Positions 8,502-15,561 of a stretch of DNA of 36,566 bases are shown here, piece by piece. A model generated the notes under the pieces. It ran no database searches. It worked only from the letters and a program-made list of their open reading frames with translations, and was not told where the DNA came from. The position numbers and the translations under genes were made by a program. Within the stretch, counting starts at the first letter, position 1; each line of letters opens with the position of its first letter. The stretch is from Betaproteobacteria bacterium (GTDB taxonomy: Bacteria; Pseudomonadota; Gammaproteobacteria; Burkholderiales; Burkholderiaceae_C): positions 1 to 36,566 of the forward strand of contig RGQD01000009.1 of the NCBI GenBank assembly GCA_010030205.1, read 5' to 3'.

Positions 8502-10148
8502 TCAGGCGCTGACCTTGAATCCCTCGTAGCCACGGGCGACCACTTCCTCGCATCGCTGCACATAGGCCGGGTAGCCTAGCAAGGGCATGAATACCCGGGA
8601 CTTGCCGGGAACATTGGCGCCGAGGTACCAGGAGTTGCAGGTCGGATACAAGGTCGTGCCCGCCACGGCATTGACATGGCCGACCCAGGCGTCCTGGGCT
8701 TGAGGCTCGGCTTCGATCGTGCGCTGGCCGCCGGCGCGCAGCCAGACGATGCAGTCGGCGATCCAGTTCACATGCTGCTCGATCGAGACGATCATGTTGG
8801 TCAGCACACTCGGGCTGCCAGGTCCCGAGATGGTGAACAGGTTCGGAAAACCGGCGACGTTCAGCCCGAGGTAGGTGCGCGGTCCGGCGCGCCAGGCTTC
8901 GCGCAGTGCCAGCCCGTTGCGGCCGCGGATGTCGATCTTCAGCAGCGAGCCGGTCATTGCGTCGAAGCCGGTCGCGAACACGATGCAGTCGACCGCGAAC
9001 TCGCGTCCGCCGGCCCTCACGCCCTGGGCGGTGATCTCTTCGATGCCGCCGGCGCTGATGTCGACGAGCTTGACATGCGCTTGGTTGAAGGTCTCGTAGT
9101 AACCGGTGTCGACGCAGATTCGCTTGCAGCCTATGACCTGGCGCGGCGCCAACAACTCGGCGGTCGCGGGGTCGTTGACGACGGTGCGAATCCTGTCGCG
9201 AACGTATTCGGCCGCCAGTTCATTGGCTTGGGCGTCGATCATCAGATCGTTGAACGCGCCCGTGAAACCCAGGCCGCCGCGGGTCCAGCGTTCTTCGAAG
9301 CGTCGCTGGCGCTCCTCGGGGCTGGCGGCCAGCGCCGGTGCCTCGTTGCGCGGTGTGCTGGCGCCGAAGGCCCCCATCATCAGGCTGTTGCGGGCCCGGA
9401 AAGCCGGGTACTCGGCTTTGACGGCAGCCTCTTTGACGGGATCGAGCGCTGCGTTGCGGGCCGGGATCGAGAAATTCGCGGTGCGTTGAAACACCGTCAG
9501 CTCGGCAGCCTGCTTGGCGATGATGGGAATCGACTGGATCGCCGACGAGCCCGTGCCGATCACGGCCACGCGCTTGCCGCTGAAATCGACTGGTTCATGC
9601 GGCCAGGCGCCGGTGTGGAAACGCTCGCCTTTGAAGCTGTCCAGGCCTTTGAAATCAGGCATGTTGGTCGACGACAAGCAGCCGGTGGCCATCACCACAA
9701 ACTGGCTGCTGAGTGCATCGCCGCGGTCGGTTCGTACCTGCCAGCGGGCACTCGCTTCATCGAAATATGCGCTGAGCACCCGGGTCTCGAAGTGGATGTC
9801 GCGCCGCAGATCGAAACGGTCGGCCACATGGTTGGCATAGCGCAGGATCTCGGACTGGGGCGCGAAGCGCTCGGTCCAATGCCACTGCTGTTGCAGTTCG
9901 TTGGAGAACTGGTAGGAATACTCCAGGCTCTCGACGTCGCAGCGTGCGCCCGGGTAGCGATTCCAGTACCAGGTTCCGCCGACGCCGTCGCCGGCCTCAT
10001 AGACGATGGCCCTCAGGCCCAGGCTGCGCGCGCGGTGCAGCATGTACAGGCCGGCAAAGCCGGCGCCGACGATGACCAGGTCGACAGGCGGATCGGCCTG
10101 GGCGTTGTTGATGGAAGCCTTCAGGCCTGGTTCTGGCGAGTTGTGCAT
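8502..10148 (-). CDS. Flavin-containing monooxygenase, Baeyer-Villiger type
   Basis: This 548-aa class B flavoprotein monooxygenase uses FAD and NADPH. Seen in order: FAD-binding GAGFAG (28-33), the GVGGTWYWNRYPGARCDVES block, a Baeyer-Villiger fingerprint F-K-G-E-R-F-H-T-G-A-W-P (172-183), NADPH-binding GTGSSA (198-203), and a late ATGFD motif. The fingerprint marks cyclohexanone, acetone and steroid monooxygenase relatives that turn ketones into esters or lactones. I prefer the ATG at 10148, just before the first strand; the ORF extension to 10259 looks non-coding. It is the first gene of the minus-strand group, 104 bp ahead of the LivK-like gene. Two esterase-like hydrolases nearby fit a ketone to ester to acid-plus-alcohol route. 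The substrate is unknown. Confidence 0.9.
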   Translation of the reverse strand: MHNSPEPGLKASINNAQADPPVDLVIVGAGFAGLYMLHRARSLGLRAIVYEAGDGVGGTWYWNRYPGARCDVESLEYSYQFSNELQQQWHWTERFAPQSEILRYANHVADRFDLRRDIHFETRVLSAYFDEASARWQVRTDRGDALSSQFVVMATGCLSSTNMPDFKGLDSFKGERFHTGAWPHEPVDFSGKRVAVIGTGSSAIQSIPIIAKQAAELTVFQRTANFSIPARNAALDPVKEAAVKAEYPAFRARNSLMMGAFGASTPRNEAPALAASPEERQRRFEERWTRGGLGFTGAFNDLMIDAQANELAAEYVRDRIRTVVNDPATAELLAPRQVIGCKRICVDTGYYETFNQAHVKLVDISAGGIEEITAQGVRAGGREFAVDCIVFATGFDAMTGSLLKIDIRGRNGLALREAWRAGPRTYLGLNVAGFPNLFTISGPGSPSVLTNMIVSIEQHVNWIADCIVWLRAGGQRTIEAEPQAQDAWVGHVNAVAGTTLYPTCNSWYLGANVPGKSRVFMPLLGYPAYVQRCEEVVARGYEGFKVSA

Positions 10149-10280
10149 GGAATGCCCCGGAGAGTGGACGCGCTCAAAGGATAGCGTGCCAGCGCCTGGG
10201 CCAGTGACGCGCAGGCTACTGCCGCGACAACTAACGCCCGCCCGCTCGCCGACCGTCAAACCAGCAAGGAGTGCCGCGCC

Positions 10281-11228
10281 ATGAACCTATCGATCACGAC
10301 CACGCCTGTCTTTGCCGAAGTGCTCGCGGCCCAAGCCGGGGCCGGCCTGACCTGGCGCGACAGGTCGCGTCAGCGCAGCCGCAGCCTGTCGCTGCGGCGT
10401 GAGGCGGTGGAGGCTGAACCCGTGGACAGGGCGTCTGACTTCAGCGCACAGTGGCGGGGCTTGCTGCTGCAGCAGTTGGTGCGCCAGGCTGGGGTGGTCG
10501 CATTCCACGGCGCGATGGCCAAAGGCTTTGCGGTCTTGGCCGACGGCATGCCGATCGCCGCCGCGCAGCAAGACCAGCGTCGCTCGCTCGATGCCGGTCT
10601 TGAAGTCTTCAGGCAGATCGCAATCGAGATCGATCAGCTCAACCTTGCGTTGGCAGCATGCGGTCCGGGCGCAGCGCCAGTGCTGCTGGGCCGGCGCCAT
10701 GCGCTGCTGCTCGAGGCCGGCCATTGGGTCGGTGGTGACCTGGTGCTGAACCCGTTCGGGCAGGCCGGTTTGTCCGTGGACGGCCAGGCGCTGATGGGTG
10801 ATGCCGGCTCGTTGGAACCCGCTCAGCTCGCCTCGCGCTTCGTCAGGCGCGACGCATCAGGGCAGCCTGTCACGGTGTTGCGAGGCGAGCTGGGCGCCAT
10901 GCTGGCGCTGGCGCATTGGGCGGCTATGCCTTCATCGACCAGCGCTGAGGCAGGCTTGCGAGCCGAGGATGGCTGGCGCGGCCTGGCGGCCGAGCACCGT
11001 CTGGCCCATCACATCGCTGTTGCGGTGCAGTCCTGTCTCGAGGACGATTGGCGTTCATCGGCCGGTCTTCAGCTCGACCAGGGGACATCGCAGCTGTGGC
11101 CGTTTCAACAGGCATACGCTGGCGCCACGTCCTTGCTGGCAGGCGGAAGCTTGCTGATCGGCGGATTGCTGCAGGTGATCGACCAGACGACCGCCCGAGA
11201 GCGGTCGCCCGTGCCAGCCACCGCCTGA
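10281..11228 (+). CDS. Hypothetical protein, 315 aa, not recognised
   Basis: I do not recognise this family. Support for it being a gene is the AAGGAG ribosome site 9 nt before the ATG, a compact fit between the divergent monooxygenase and the convergent GGT-like gene (13 bp gap), and sensible amino acid composition. The N-terminus (about 1-55) is Arg/Ser-rich and probably flexible (RDRSRQRSRSLSLRR). The middle is helical, with LLLQQLVRQAGVVAFHGAMAKG and IEIDQLNLALAA. The C-terminus has a glycine-rich hydrophobic stretch (TSLLAGGSLLIGGLLQVI) that could be a single membrane-associated helix. There is no signal peptide, cysteine cluster or nucleotide-binding loop. Its 5' region (10149-10280) is shared with the divergent monooxygenase gene. 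Confidence 0.65.
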   Translation: MNLSITTTPVFAEVLAAQAGAGLTWRDRSRQRSRSLSLRREAVEAEPVDRASDFSAQWRGLLLQQLVRQAGVVAFHGAMAKGFAVLADGMPIAAAQQDQRRSLDAGLEVFRQIAIEIDQLNLALAACGPGAAPVLLGRRHALLLEAGHWVGGDLVLNPFGQAGLSVDGQALMGDAGSLEPAQLASRFVRRDASGQPVTVLRGELGAMLALAHWAAMPSSTSAEAGLRAEDGWRGLAAEHRLAHHIAVAVQSCLEDDWRSSAGLQLDQGTSQLWPFQQAYAGATSLLAGGSLLIGGLLQVIDQTTARERSPVPATA

Positions 11229-11241
11229 GCTGGCCATCGCG

Positions 11242-12933
11242 TCAAGTCGTGGCACGCGCCTCGGGCAGGAAACGAACGCCGCTGCGCGCATAGCCGCCGC
11301 TGACACCGATAGGCGTGCCGTCGGCGCGCCAGCAGGACGCACCCTCCAGGTCGCCGTTGGCGTGGAAGCGGATCGCACCCATGCCACCGCCGACATTGGG
11401 CACGCGCTGGATCTGGTGGCCGCGCGATCGAAGCGAATCGGCCACGGCGTCCGGGAACTGTGGCTCGAGCTCTAGGCCGAAGCCCTGCGTCCAGACGCGC
11501 GGCGCCTCGACCGCTTCTTGCAAGCTCATGCCGTGGTCCAGCAGGTTGATCACCGCCTGCAGCGCCGACGGGAAAATCCTCAAACCGCCGGGCAGACCGA
11601 GCGCGAACTGCGGCTTGCCGTCCTTCAGAACGATCAGCGGCGACATCGACGAGGTCACCCGTTTGCCCGGTGCCATGGAGTTGGCCAGCCCGGGCCTGGG
11701 GTTGAAGACGTAGAGATAGTTGTTCGGGATCATGCCGGTGCCAGGCACCATGTAGCGCGCGCCGAACAGCGAGTTGATGGTCTGGGTCGCGCAGACGATT
11801 CGCCCATCGGCATCGGCCACCGTCAGGTGGGTGGTGTTGGCGCTCTCGGTCGGCGCGATCCCCGACTGCCAGTCCTGTGCCCGAGCCGGGTCTATCGCTG
11901 CGCGGCGTTGCGCGGCGTAGCCCGGTGACAGCAGCCTGTCCACGGGCACCGGGACGAAATCCGGGTCGGCGGTGCAGGCTGCCCGGTCGGCGAAGGCGAT
12001 TTTGAGCACCTCGGCGAGCAAATGCACGTTGTCGGCGCTGCCGAAGCCGCCCGCAGCCAGGTCGAAGCCCTCGAGGATGTTGAGCATCTGGCTGATGTGC
12101 AGCGGGCCGGCGCAGGGCGGCGGCGGCCCGGTGATCTCGAAGCCTCGGTAGTGGCTGCGCAAGACCTCCAAATCGTGGGTGCGGTATTGCTGCAGGTCGG
12201 CCAGCGTGAGGTAGCCGCCGTGGCGCTGCATGTCCTGGGCCACAGCGCTGCCCAGCGCACCGCCGTACAGCACTGCCGGACCTTCGCGCGCGACCAGGCG
12301 CAGCGTGTCGGCGTAAGCCCCGTTGACAACCCGCGTGCCCCGTGCCAGCGGCCTGCCGCCGGGCATGAAGATGCGGCTGATTTCGGGGTCTAGCGCCAGG
12401 TCTGCGGCGCAGTCTTTGACGCAGTCGGCCAGGTAATGGGTGGCGGCAAAGCCGCGCGAGGCATGGCGGATCGCCGGCTCGGTGACATCGGCGAGCGACA
12501 GGCTGCCGTGGCGCGACAACATCTCGCACCAGGCCATCAGGTTGCCCGGCGTCGCGACGGCGGCCCGCCCGACGCTGTTGCGCCGCCCGACCGCGTCCAG
12601 CATCCCGGGCGCCGCATCGGGGTCGGGCGTGAAGCTCGACTCGCCCACCGCCATCGGGCAACGGCCCTGGCCCTCAAGGATCGTCTGCTGCCCGTCAGCA
12701 AGCCGCAGGTTGGCGAAACCGCCGCCGAAGATGCCGACCATCATCGGCTCGACCACGGTCAGCGTGAACAGCGCTGCGATCGCCGCATCGACGGCGTTGC
12801 CGCCGGCTGCCAGCATCTCGGCGCCCGCGGCCGACGCCAGCGGGTGGTTGGTCACGACCATGCCGCGGCTGCCGGTGGCGGGTCGCTTCTCGTTCTCGAA
12901 AGGCGTCGCCGCCCGTTGTCGCCAATCGCTCAT
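11242..12933 (-). CDS. Gamma-glutamyltransferase-like Ntn hydrolase
   Basis: This 563-aa protein belongs to the gamma-glutamyltransferase/cephalosporin acylase family, which self-cleaves to expose an N-terminal Thr. The cleavage site is N366/T367-T-H-L-T-V, matching the TTHYSV start of the E. coli small subunit, and the oxyanion-region PGG is at about 448-450. Two differences from classical GGT stand out. There is no signal peptide (MSDWRQRAATPFENEKRP). The large-subunit block that binds the gamma-glutamyl carboxylate (D-RE-AP) reads EGQGRCPMAV, so the usual Arg is missing. It may therefore be a cytoplasmic amidohydrolase of the YwrD-like branch, with an amide or acyl substrate other than glutathione. 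A GAGGAGA ribosome site precedes the ATG. It is divergent from xseA. Confidence 0.88.
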   Translation of the reverse strand: MSDWRQRAATPFENEKRPATGSRGMVVTNHPLASAAGAEMLAAGGNAVDAAIAALFTLTVVEPMMVGIFGGGFANLRLADGQQTILEGQGRCPMAVGESSFTPDPDAAPGMLDAVGRRNSVGRAAVATPGNLMAWCEMLSRHGSLSLADVTEPAIRHASRGFAATHYLADCVKDCAADLALDPEISRIFMPGGRPLARGTRVVNGAYADTLRLVAREGPAVLYGGALGSAVAQDMQRHGGYLTLADLQQYRTHDLEVLRSHYRGFEITGPPPPCAGPLHISQMLNILEGFDLAAGGFGSADNVHLLAEVLKIAFADRAACTADPDFVPVPVDRLLSPGYAAQRRAAIDPARAQDWQSGIAPTESANTTHLTVADADGRIVCATQTINSLFGARYMVPGTGMIPNNYLYVFNPRPGLANSMAPGKRVTSSMSPLIVLKDGKPQFALGLPGGLRIFPSALQAVINLLDHGMSLQEAVEAPRVWTQGFGLELEPQFPDAVADSLRSRGHQIQRVPNVGGGMGAIRFHANGDLEGASCWRADGTPIGVSGGYARSGVRFLPEARATT

Positions 12934-13034
12934 CGTTGTTGTCTCCTCGGTGTTGGGGCTGTGTCGTCAAGTCTGTCCGACCGCTGCGCAGCATAGTGCA
13001 ATTCGTCTGGCGACGCGGGTCTGGCTCAGCATCT

Positions 13035-13088
13035 GGGCGGTCGACAGGGCGGTCGACAGGGCGGTCGACTGGGCAGTCGACTGGGCAG
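13035..13088. repeat. 12-bp direct tandem repeat, about 4.5 copies
   Basis: Units are GGGCGGTCGACA twice, GGGCGGTCGACT, GGGCAGTCGACT and a final GGGCAG. Each full unit carries the palindrome GTCGAC. The array lies in the divergent gap between the GGT-like gene and the exonuclease VII gene, ending 11 bp before the first in-frame ATG (13100) of the latter. The period is a multiple of three and the frame is open (VDRAVDRAVDWAVDWA), so the track ORF runs through it. I regard it as untranslated because it precedes the conserved N-terminus. Confidence 0.85.
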
Positions 13089-13120
13089 CGTTTGCCGAGA
13101 TGCCTGAAAATCCCCCCGCG

Positions 13121-14809
13121 ATGGACAACATCTTCTTAGACACCCCGTTCAAGGACAAGGACAAGGTCAAGGCGCTTGGCGCCCGTTGGGACCCAGCCTT
13201 GCGCAAGTGGTACGTGCCCGAGGGCACAGACTTGCAGGCCTTTGCGGCTTGGTTGCCGGCGGCCGAAGCCGCCGCGTTGCCGGCAGCTTTGCCGGCAGCT
13301 GTGCCGGCACGCCTGGTGCCGGGTCGCGTCGCCACCGATCTCGCGCTGCCTGGGCGTGGCATCAGCCTGTCGCAGTTGCTGGGCGGGGTCGCTCAGGCGG
13401 TCTCGCAATCGTTCACCGCGGGGGTCTGGACCTTGGTCGAGGTGCTCGACGCCAGGCTGCGTGGCGGCCATGTCTATGTCGAGGTCTCGGAGCGCGACGC
13501 CGCTGGCACGGTGCTGGCCAAGGCCGGCGCGGTGATCTGGGCCAGCACTGCCGGCCGCATCCTGCCCGAGTTCGAGCGCGCCACCGGCGCCAAGCTCGGG
13601 CCGGGCATCAAGCTGCTGGTTCGGGCCCGACCGGTGTTCAAACCGCAATATGGTTTCAGCCTCGAGATCGACGCGATCGACCCTGACTACACGCTCGGTG
13701 ATTTGGAGGCCAGGAAACGCGAGATCCGCAACCGGCTGCGCCAGGAGCAGTTGTTCGACGCCAACCGTCTGCTGCCGCCGCCCTGGGACTTCAACCAGGT
13801 GCTGGTGCTCGCGCCGCAGGGCGCTGCCGGGTTGGGCGACTTCCGCGCCGAGGCGCAGCGACTGGAGCGTTTCGGCCTGTGCCGCTTCCGCTATGCCTTC
13901 AGCCGTTTCCAGGGCGAGGGCGCTGCGGCCGAGATCCGCCAGGCGCTGCTCGCTGCGCTGGGGCAGGGCGCTGTCGCGACAGCGTTTGATGCGGTCGTGA
14001 TCATCCGCGGGGGCGGTGCGGTCAACGACCTGGCCTGGCTCAACGACTATGCGCTGGCGCGCTGCCTGTGCGAGCTGGCGATCCCGGTGCTCACAGGCAT
14101 AGGCCATGAGCGCGACAGCACCGTGCTCGACGAGGTCGCCAACCAGTGTTTTGACACACCGTCCAAGGTGGTGCTCGGGATCGAGCAGCTGATCGCCAAG
14201 CGCGCTGCCGAGGCCAAGGCGCACTTTCACCAGATCGCCAGGTCGGCCGGCGCCAGCTTGCAATCGAGCCGGCGCGCCATCGACCAGGCCGACGCGGCTG
14301 TCCGAAGCGGCGCCCAGCGCCAGCTCGCGCTGGCGCGCCAGCGCGTGGCCGAGCGCATCGCCGCGCTGCGCGCCGGATCCTGGCAGGCGATCCAGCGCGC
14401 CTCGGACGCGTCGCGCACGCTCAGCGTCGAAGTCCGCGCCGAGGCCAGACAGTCGCTGCGCGCTGCGCGCGCCGGCTCGCAGGTCGCGCTCGCGACTGTG
14501 CTCGAGCGCGCCGCGCTCGACGCCCGCCAGGCTGGCGCCTTGCTCGACCGGCAGCGCAGCGATGTCGCCACAGGCGCCCGGCGTTCGCTGGTCGAAGCCC
14601 GAACCCGGTCGCAAGCGCTGCTGCGAGAAATCGCCGGCCAGGGACCTGAGAAGACGTTGGCGCGCGGCTTTGCACTGGTGCGCGACGCCGATGGCCGGAC
14701 AATCACCCGCGCGGCACAGGCCGGGCCGCAGCAGACGCTAGAGATCACGTTCAGGGACGGCTCTTTGGCCGCCCGAACCCGTGGCGCAACCGGAACCCAA
14801 GACCCATGA
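13121..14809 (+). CDS. xseA: Exonuclease VII large subunit with N-terminal DUF5710-like domain
   Basis: This is the catalytic subunit of exonuclease VII, which degrades single-stranded DNA. From the ATG at 13121 it is 562 aa, about 100 longer than usual. The extra N-terminus (1-45: DNIFLDTPFKDKDKVKALGARWDP, then KWYVP) matches the DUF5710 pattern. It is joined by an Ala-Pro linker, encoded by a 12-bp repeat, to the OB-fold (LSQLLGGVAQAV onward, about 80). The nuclease core has IIRGGGAVNDLAWLND, GIGHERDSTVLDEVAN and DTPSKVV; it is recognisable but divergent (IGHERD against the usual IGHETD). A long Ala/Arg-rich helical region follows, then the C-terminal KTLARGFALVRD. An alternative ATG at 13100 adds 7 residues, and neither start has a clear ribosome site. 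It overlaps xseB (ATGA). Confidence 0.88.
   Translation: MDNIFLDTPFKDKDKVKALGARWDPALRKWYVPEGTDLQAFAAWLPAAEAAALPAALPAAVPARLVPGRVATDLALPGRGISLSQLLGGVAQAVSQSFTAGVWTLVEVLDARLRGGHVYVEVSERDAAGTVLAKAGAVIWASTAGRILPEFERATGAKLGPGIKLLVRARPVFKPQYGFSLEIDAIDPDYTLGDLEARKREIRNRLRQEQLFDANRLLPPPWDFNQVLVLAPQGAAGLGDFRAEAQRLERFGLCRFRYAFSRFQGEGAAAEIRQALLAALGQGAVATAFDAVVIIRGGGAVNDLAWLNDYALARCLCELAIPVLTGIGHERDSTVLDEVANQCFDTPSKVVLGIEQLIAKRAAEAKAHFHQIARSAGASLQSSRRAIDQADAAVRSGAQRQLALARQRVAERIAALRAGSWQAIQRASDASRTLSVEVRAEARQSLRAARAGSQVALATVLERAALDARQAGALLDRQRSDVATGARRSLVEARTRSQALLREIAGQGPEKTLARGFALVRDADGRTITRAAQAGPQQTLEITFRDGSLAARTRGATGTQDP
13274..13309 (+). repeat. In-frame 12-bp repeat encoding the DUF5710-XseA linker
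   Basis: Three units, GCGTTGCCGGCA, GCTTTGCCGGCA and GCTGTGCCGGCA, encode ALPA-ALPA-AVPA. A decayed fourth (CGCCTGGTGCCG) follows. The low-complexity Ala-Pro segment separates the N-terminal DUF5710-like domain from the OB-fold, as expected of an interdomain linker that grew by slippage. Confidence 0.75.
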
Positions 14810-15081
14810 GCACACCGACTTTCCGCAGCGCCTACGGCGTTCTGCAGCGCCATGCCGAGACGCTGCGCAACCAGTCAGAGCCCAATATCGACGACCTGCT
14901 CAAGATCGTCACCGAGTCGGTCAGTGCTTACAAGCATTGCCAGGCCCGGATCGAGGCGGTCGAGCAAGCGCTGGAGCAGGCCTTGGGCACTGCCGATGCC
15001 GGGCCTGCCGCGATGCCGGACGATACCGTGCATGCGGCGGCCGGACCAGACGCTGCGGATGACGACGATCCACCGTTTTGA
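14806..15081 (+). CDS. xseB: Exonuclease VII small subunit
   Basis: This 91-aa protein overlaps the xseA stop by 4 bp (ATGA), the usual sign of translational coupling between the two subunits. Residues 5-60 form the expected two-helix hairpin: FRSAYGVLQRHAETLRNQSEPNIDDLLKIVTESVSAYKHCQARIEAVEQALEQAL corresponds to the XseB layout of a first helix, a turn, then the L---V---- A-K-C--R---VE pattern. The usual glutamates and the LESGELPLEE turn are replaced by RNQSEPNIDD, so it is as divergent as its partner. The tail (61-91) is acidic and probably disordered (DAADDDDPPF). Small subunits multimerise on XseA to form the active nuclease. The assignment rests on both sequence pattern and position. 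Confidence 0.82.
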   Translation: MSTPTFRSAYGVLQRHAETLRNQSEPNIDDLLKIVTESVSAYKHCQARIEAVEQALEQALGTADAGPAAMPDDTVHAAAGPDAADDDDPPF

Positions 15082-15083
15082 TG

Positions 15084-15153
15084 GCCTGGCACTTGCCGCC
15101 TGGCACTTGCCGCCTGGCACTCACCGCCTTGAACTCATCGCCTTGAATTTCGC
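15084..15153. repeat. 14-bp tandem repeat after the xseB stop, 5 units decaying
   Basis: Units are GCCTGGCACTTGCC twice, then GCCTGGCACTCACC, GCCTTGAACTCATC and GCCTTGAATTTCGC. The array begins 2 bp after the xseB TGA, so it is entirely downstream of coding sequence. Divergence increases with distance from the stop. A small hairpin (GATCGA-AAAA-TCGATC, 15160-15175) follows before the yciH start. Confidence 0.85.
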
Positions 15154-15195
15154 AGCATTGATCGAAAAATCGATCGCAGATGGGCTGAAACCAAT

Positions 15196-15497
15196 ATGAA
15201 AAAACCTGCCACCGGCGGGCTGGTCTATTCCACCGACAGCGGCCGGATGTGCCCGGTCTGCCGCCAGCCTCAGCTGCGCTGCAGACCAAGGGCCGCGGCG
15301 GCAAGGCGGTGACGCTGGTGCGCGGATTGCCGCTGGATGCCGAAGCGCTGTCGGCGCTGGGCAAGCGGCTCAGGACAGCCTGTGGCTCGGGTGGCACGGT
15401 GAAAGACGGGGTGGTCGAGCTGCAGGGTGACCACTGCGAGCGGGTGATCGTCAGCTTGAAGGCCGAGGGCTGGCAGGTCAAGCGGGCAGGCGCTTGA
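15196..15497 (+). pseudogene. yciH: SUI1/YciH-family translation factor, frame-disrupted
   Basis: Bacterial SUI1-domain proteins (YciH) are eIF1-like factors of about 105-120 aa. The ATG at 15196 gives a typical start, MKKPATGGLVYSTDSGRMCPVC, then runs into RQPQLRCRPRAAAARR and a stop. The rest of the family sequence, TKGRGGKAVTLVRGLPLD through GGTVKDGVVELQGDHCERV to the end, continues in the -1 frame (ORF 15249-15497). The join lies near 15260-15285. The total span of 302 nt is shorter than an intact gene, so about 30-50 bp of the Cys-rich linker seems to have been deleted (length 3n+1), rather than one base lost. The SUI1 domain is intact and could still be made from the GTG at 15249. Either a real pseudogene or an assembly deletion would explain it. 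It is flanked on both sides by 14-bp arrays. Confidence 0.82.
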
Positions 15498-15547
15498 AGG
15501 TGGCAGCTTGAAGGCGGCAGCTTGACCGTGGAGGCTTGATGGCGGCG
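15492..15547. repeat. 14-bp tandem repeat spanning the yciH stop, 4 units
   Basis: Units are GCTTGAAGGTGGCA, GCTTGAAGGCGGCA, GCTTGACCGTGGAG and GCTTGATGGCGGCG. The first contains the TGA stop of the SUI1 frame (15495-15497), and every unit repeats that TTGA. The array fills the gap up to the helicase start. The GGAGG within unit 3 is the only Shine-Dalgarno-like sequence near that start. Confidence 0.85.
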
Positions 15548-15561
15548 TGGCCTGTGCGGCG

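Noticed and set aside
8676-10184. 502-aa plus-strand ORF
   Set aside because: Antisense to the flavin monooxygenase, whose cofactor motifs and fingerprint are complete.
11105-12661. 518-aa minus-strand ORF
   Set aside because: Same strand as the GGT-like gene in another frame, Arg/Gly/Pro-rich, with no recognisable domain.
12440-13120. N-terminal extension of the xseA ORF
   Set aside because: It runs antisense to the GGT-like gene and through the 12-bp array. Conserved sequence begins only at about 13121.
13136-14614. 492-aa minus-strand ORF
   Set aside because: Antisense to xseA; the translation lacks any family pattern.
15084-15547. CRISPR array
   Set aside because: The repeats are 14 bp, directly adjacent without spacers, and decay along the array. 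No cas gene is present.
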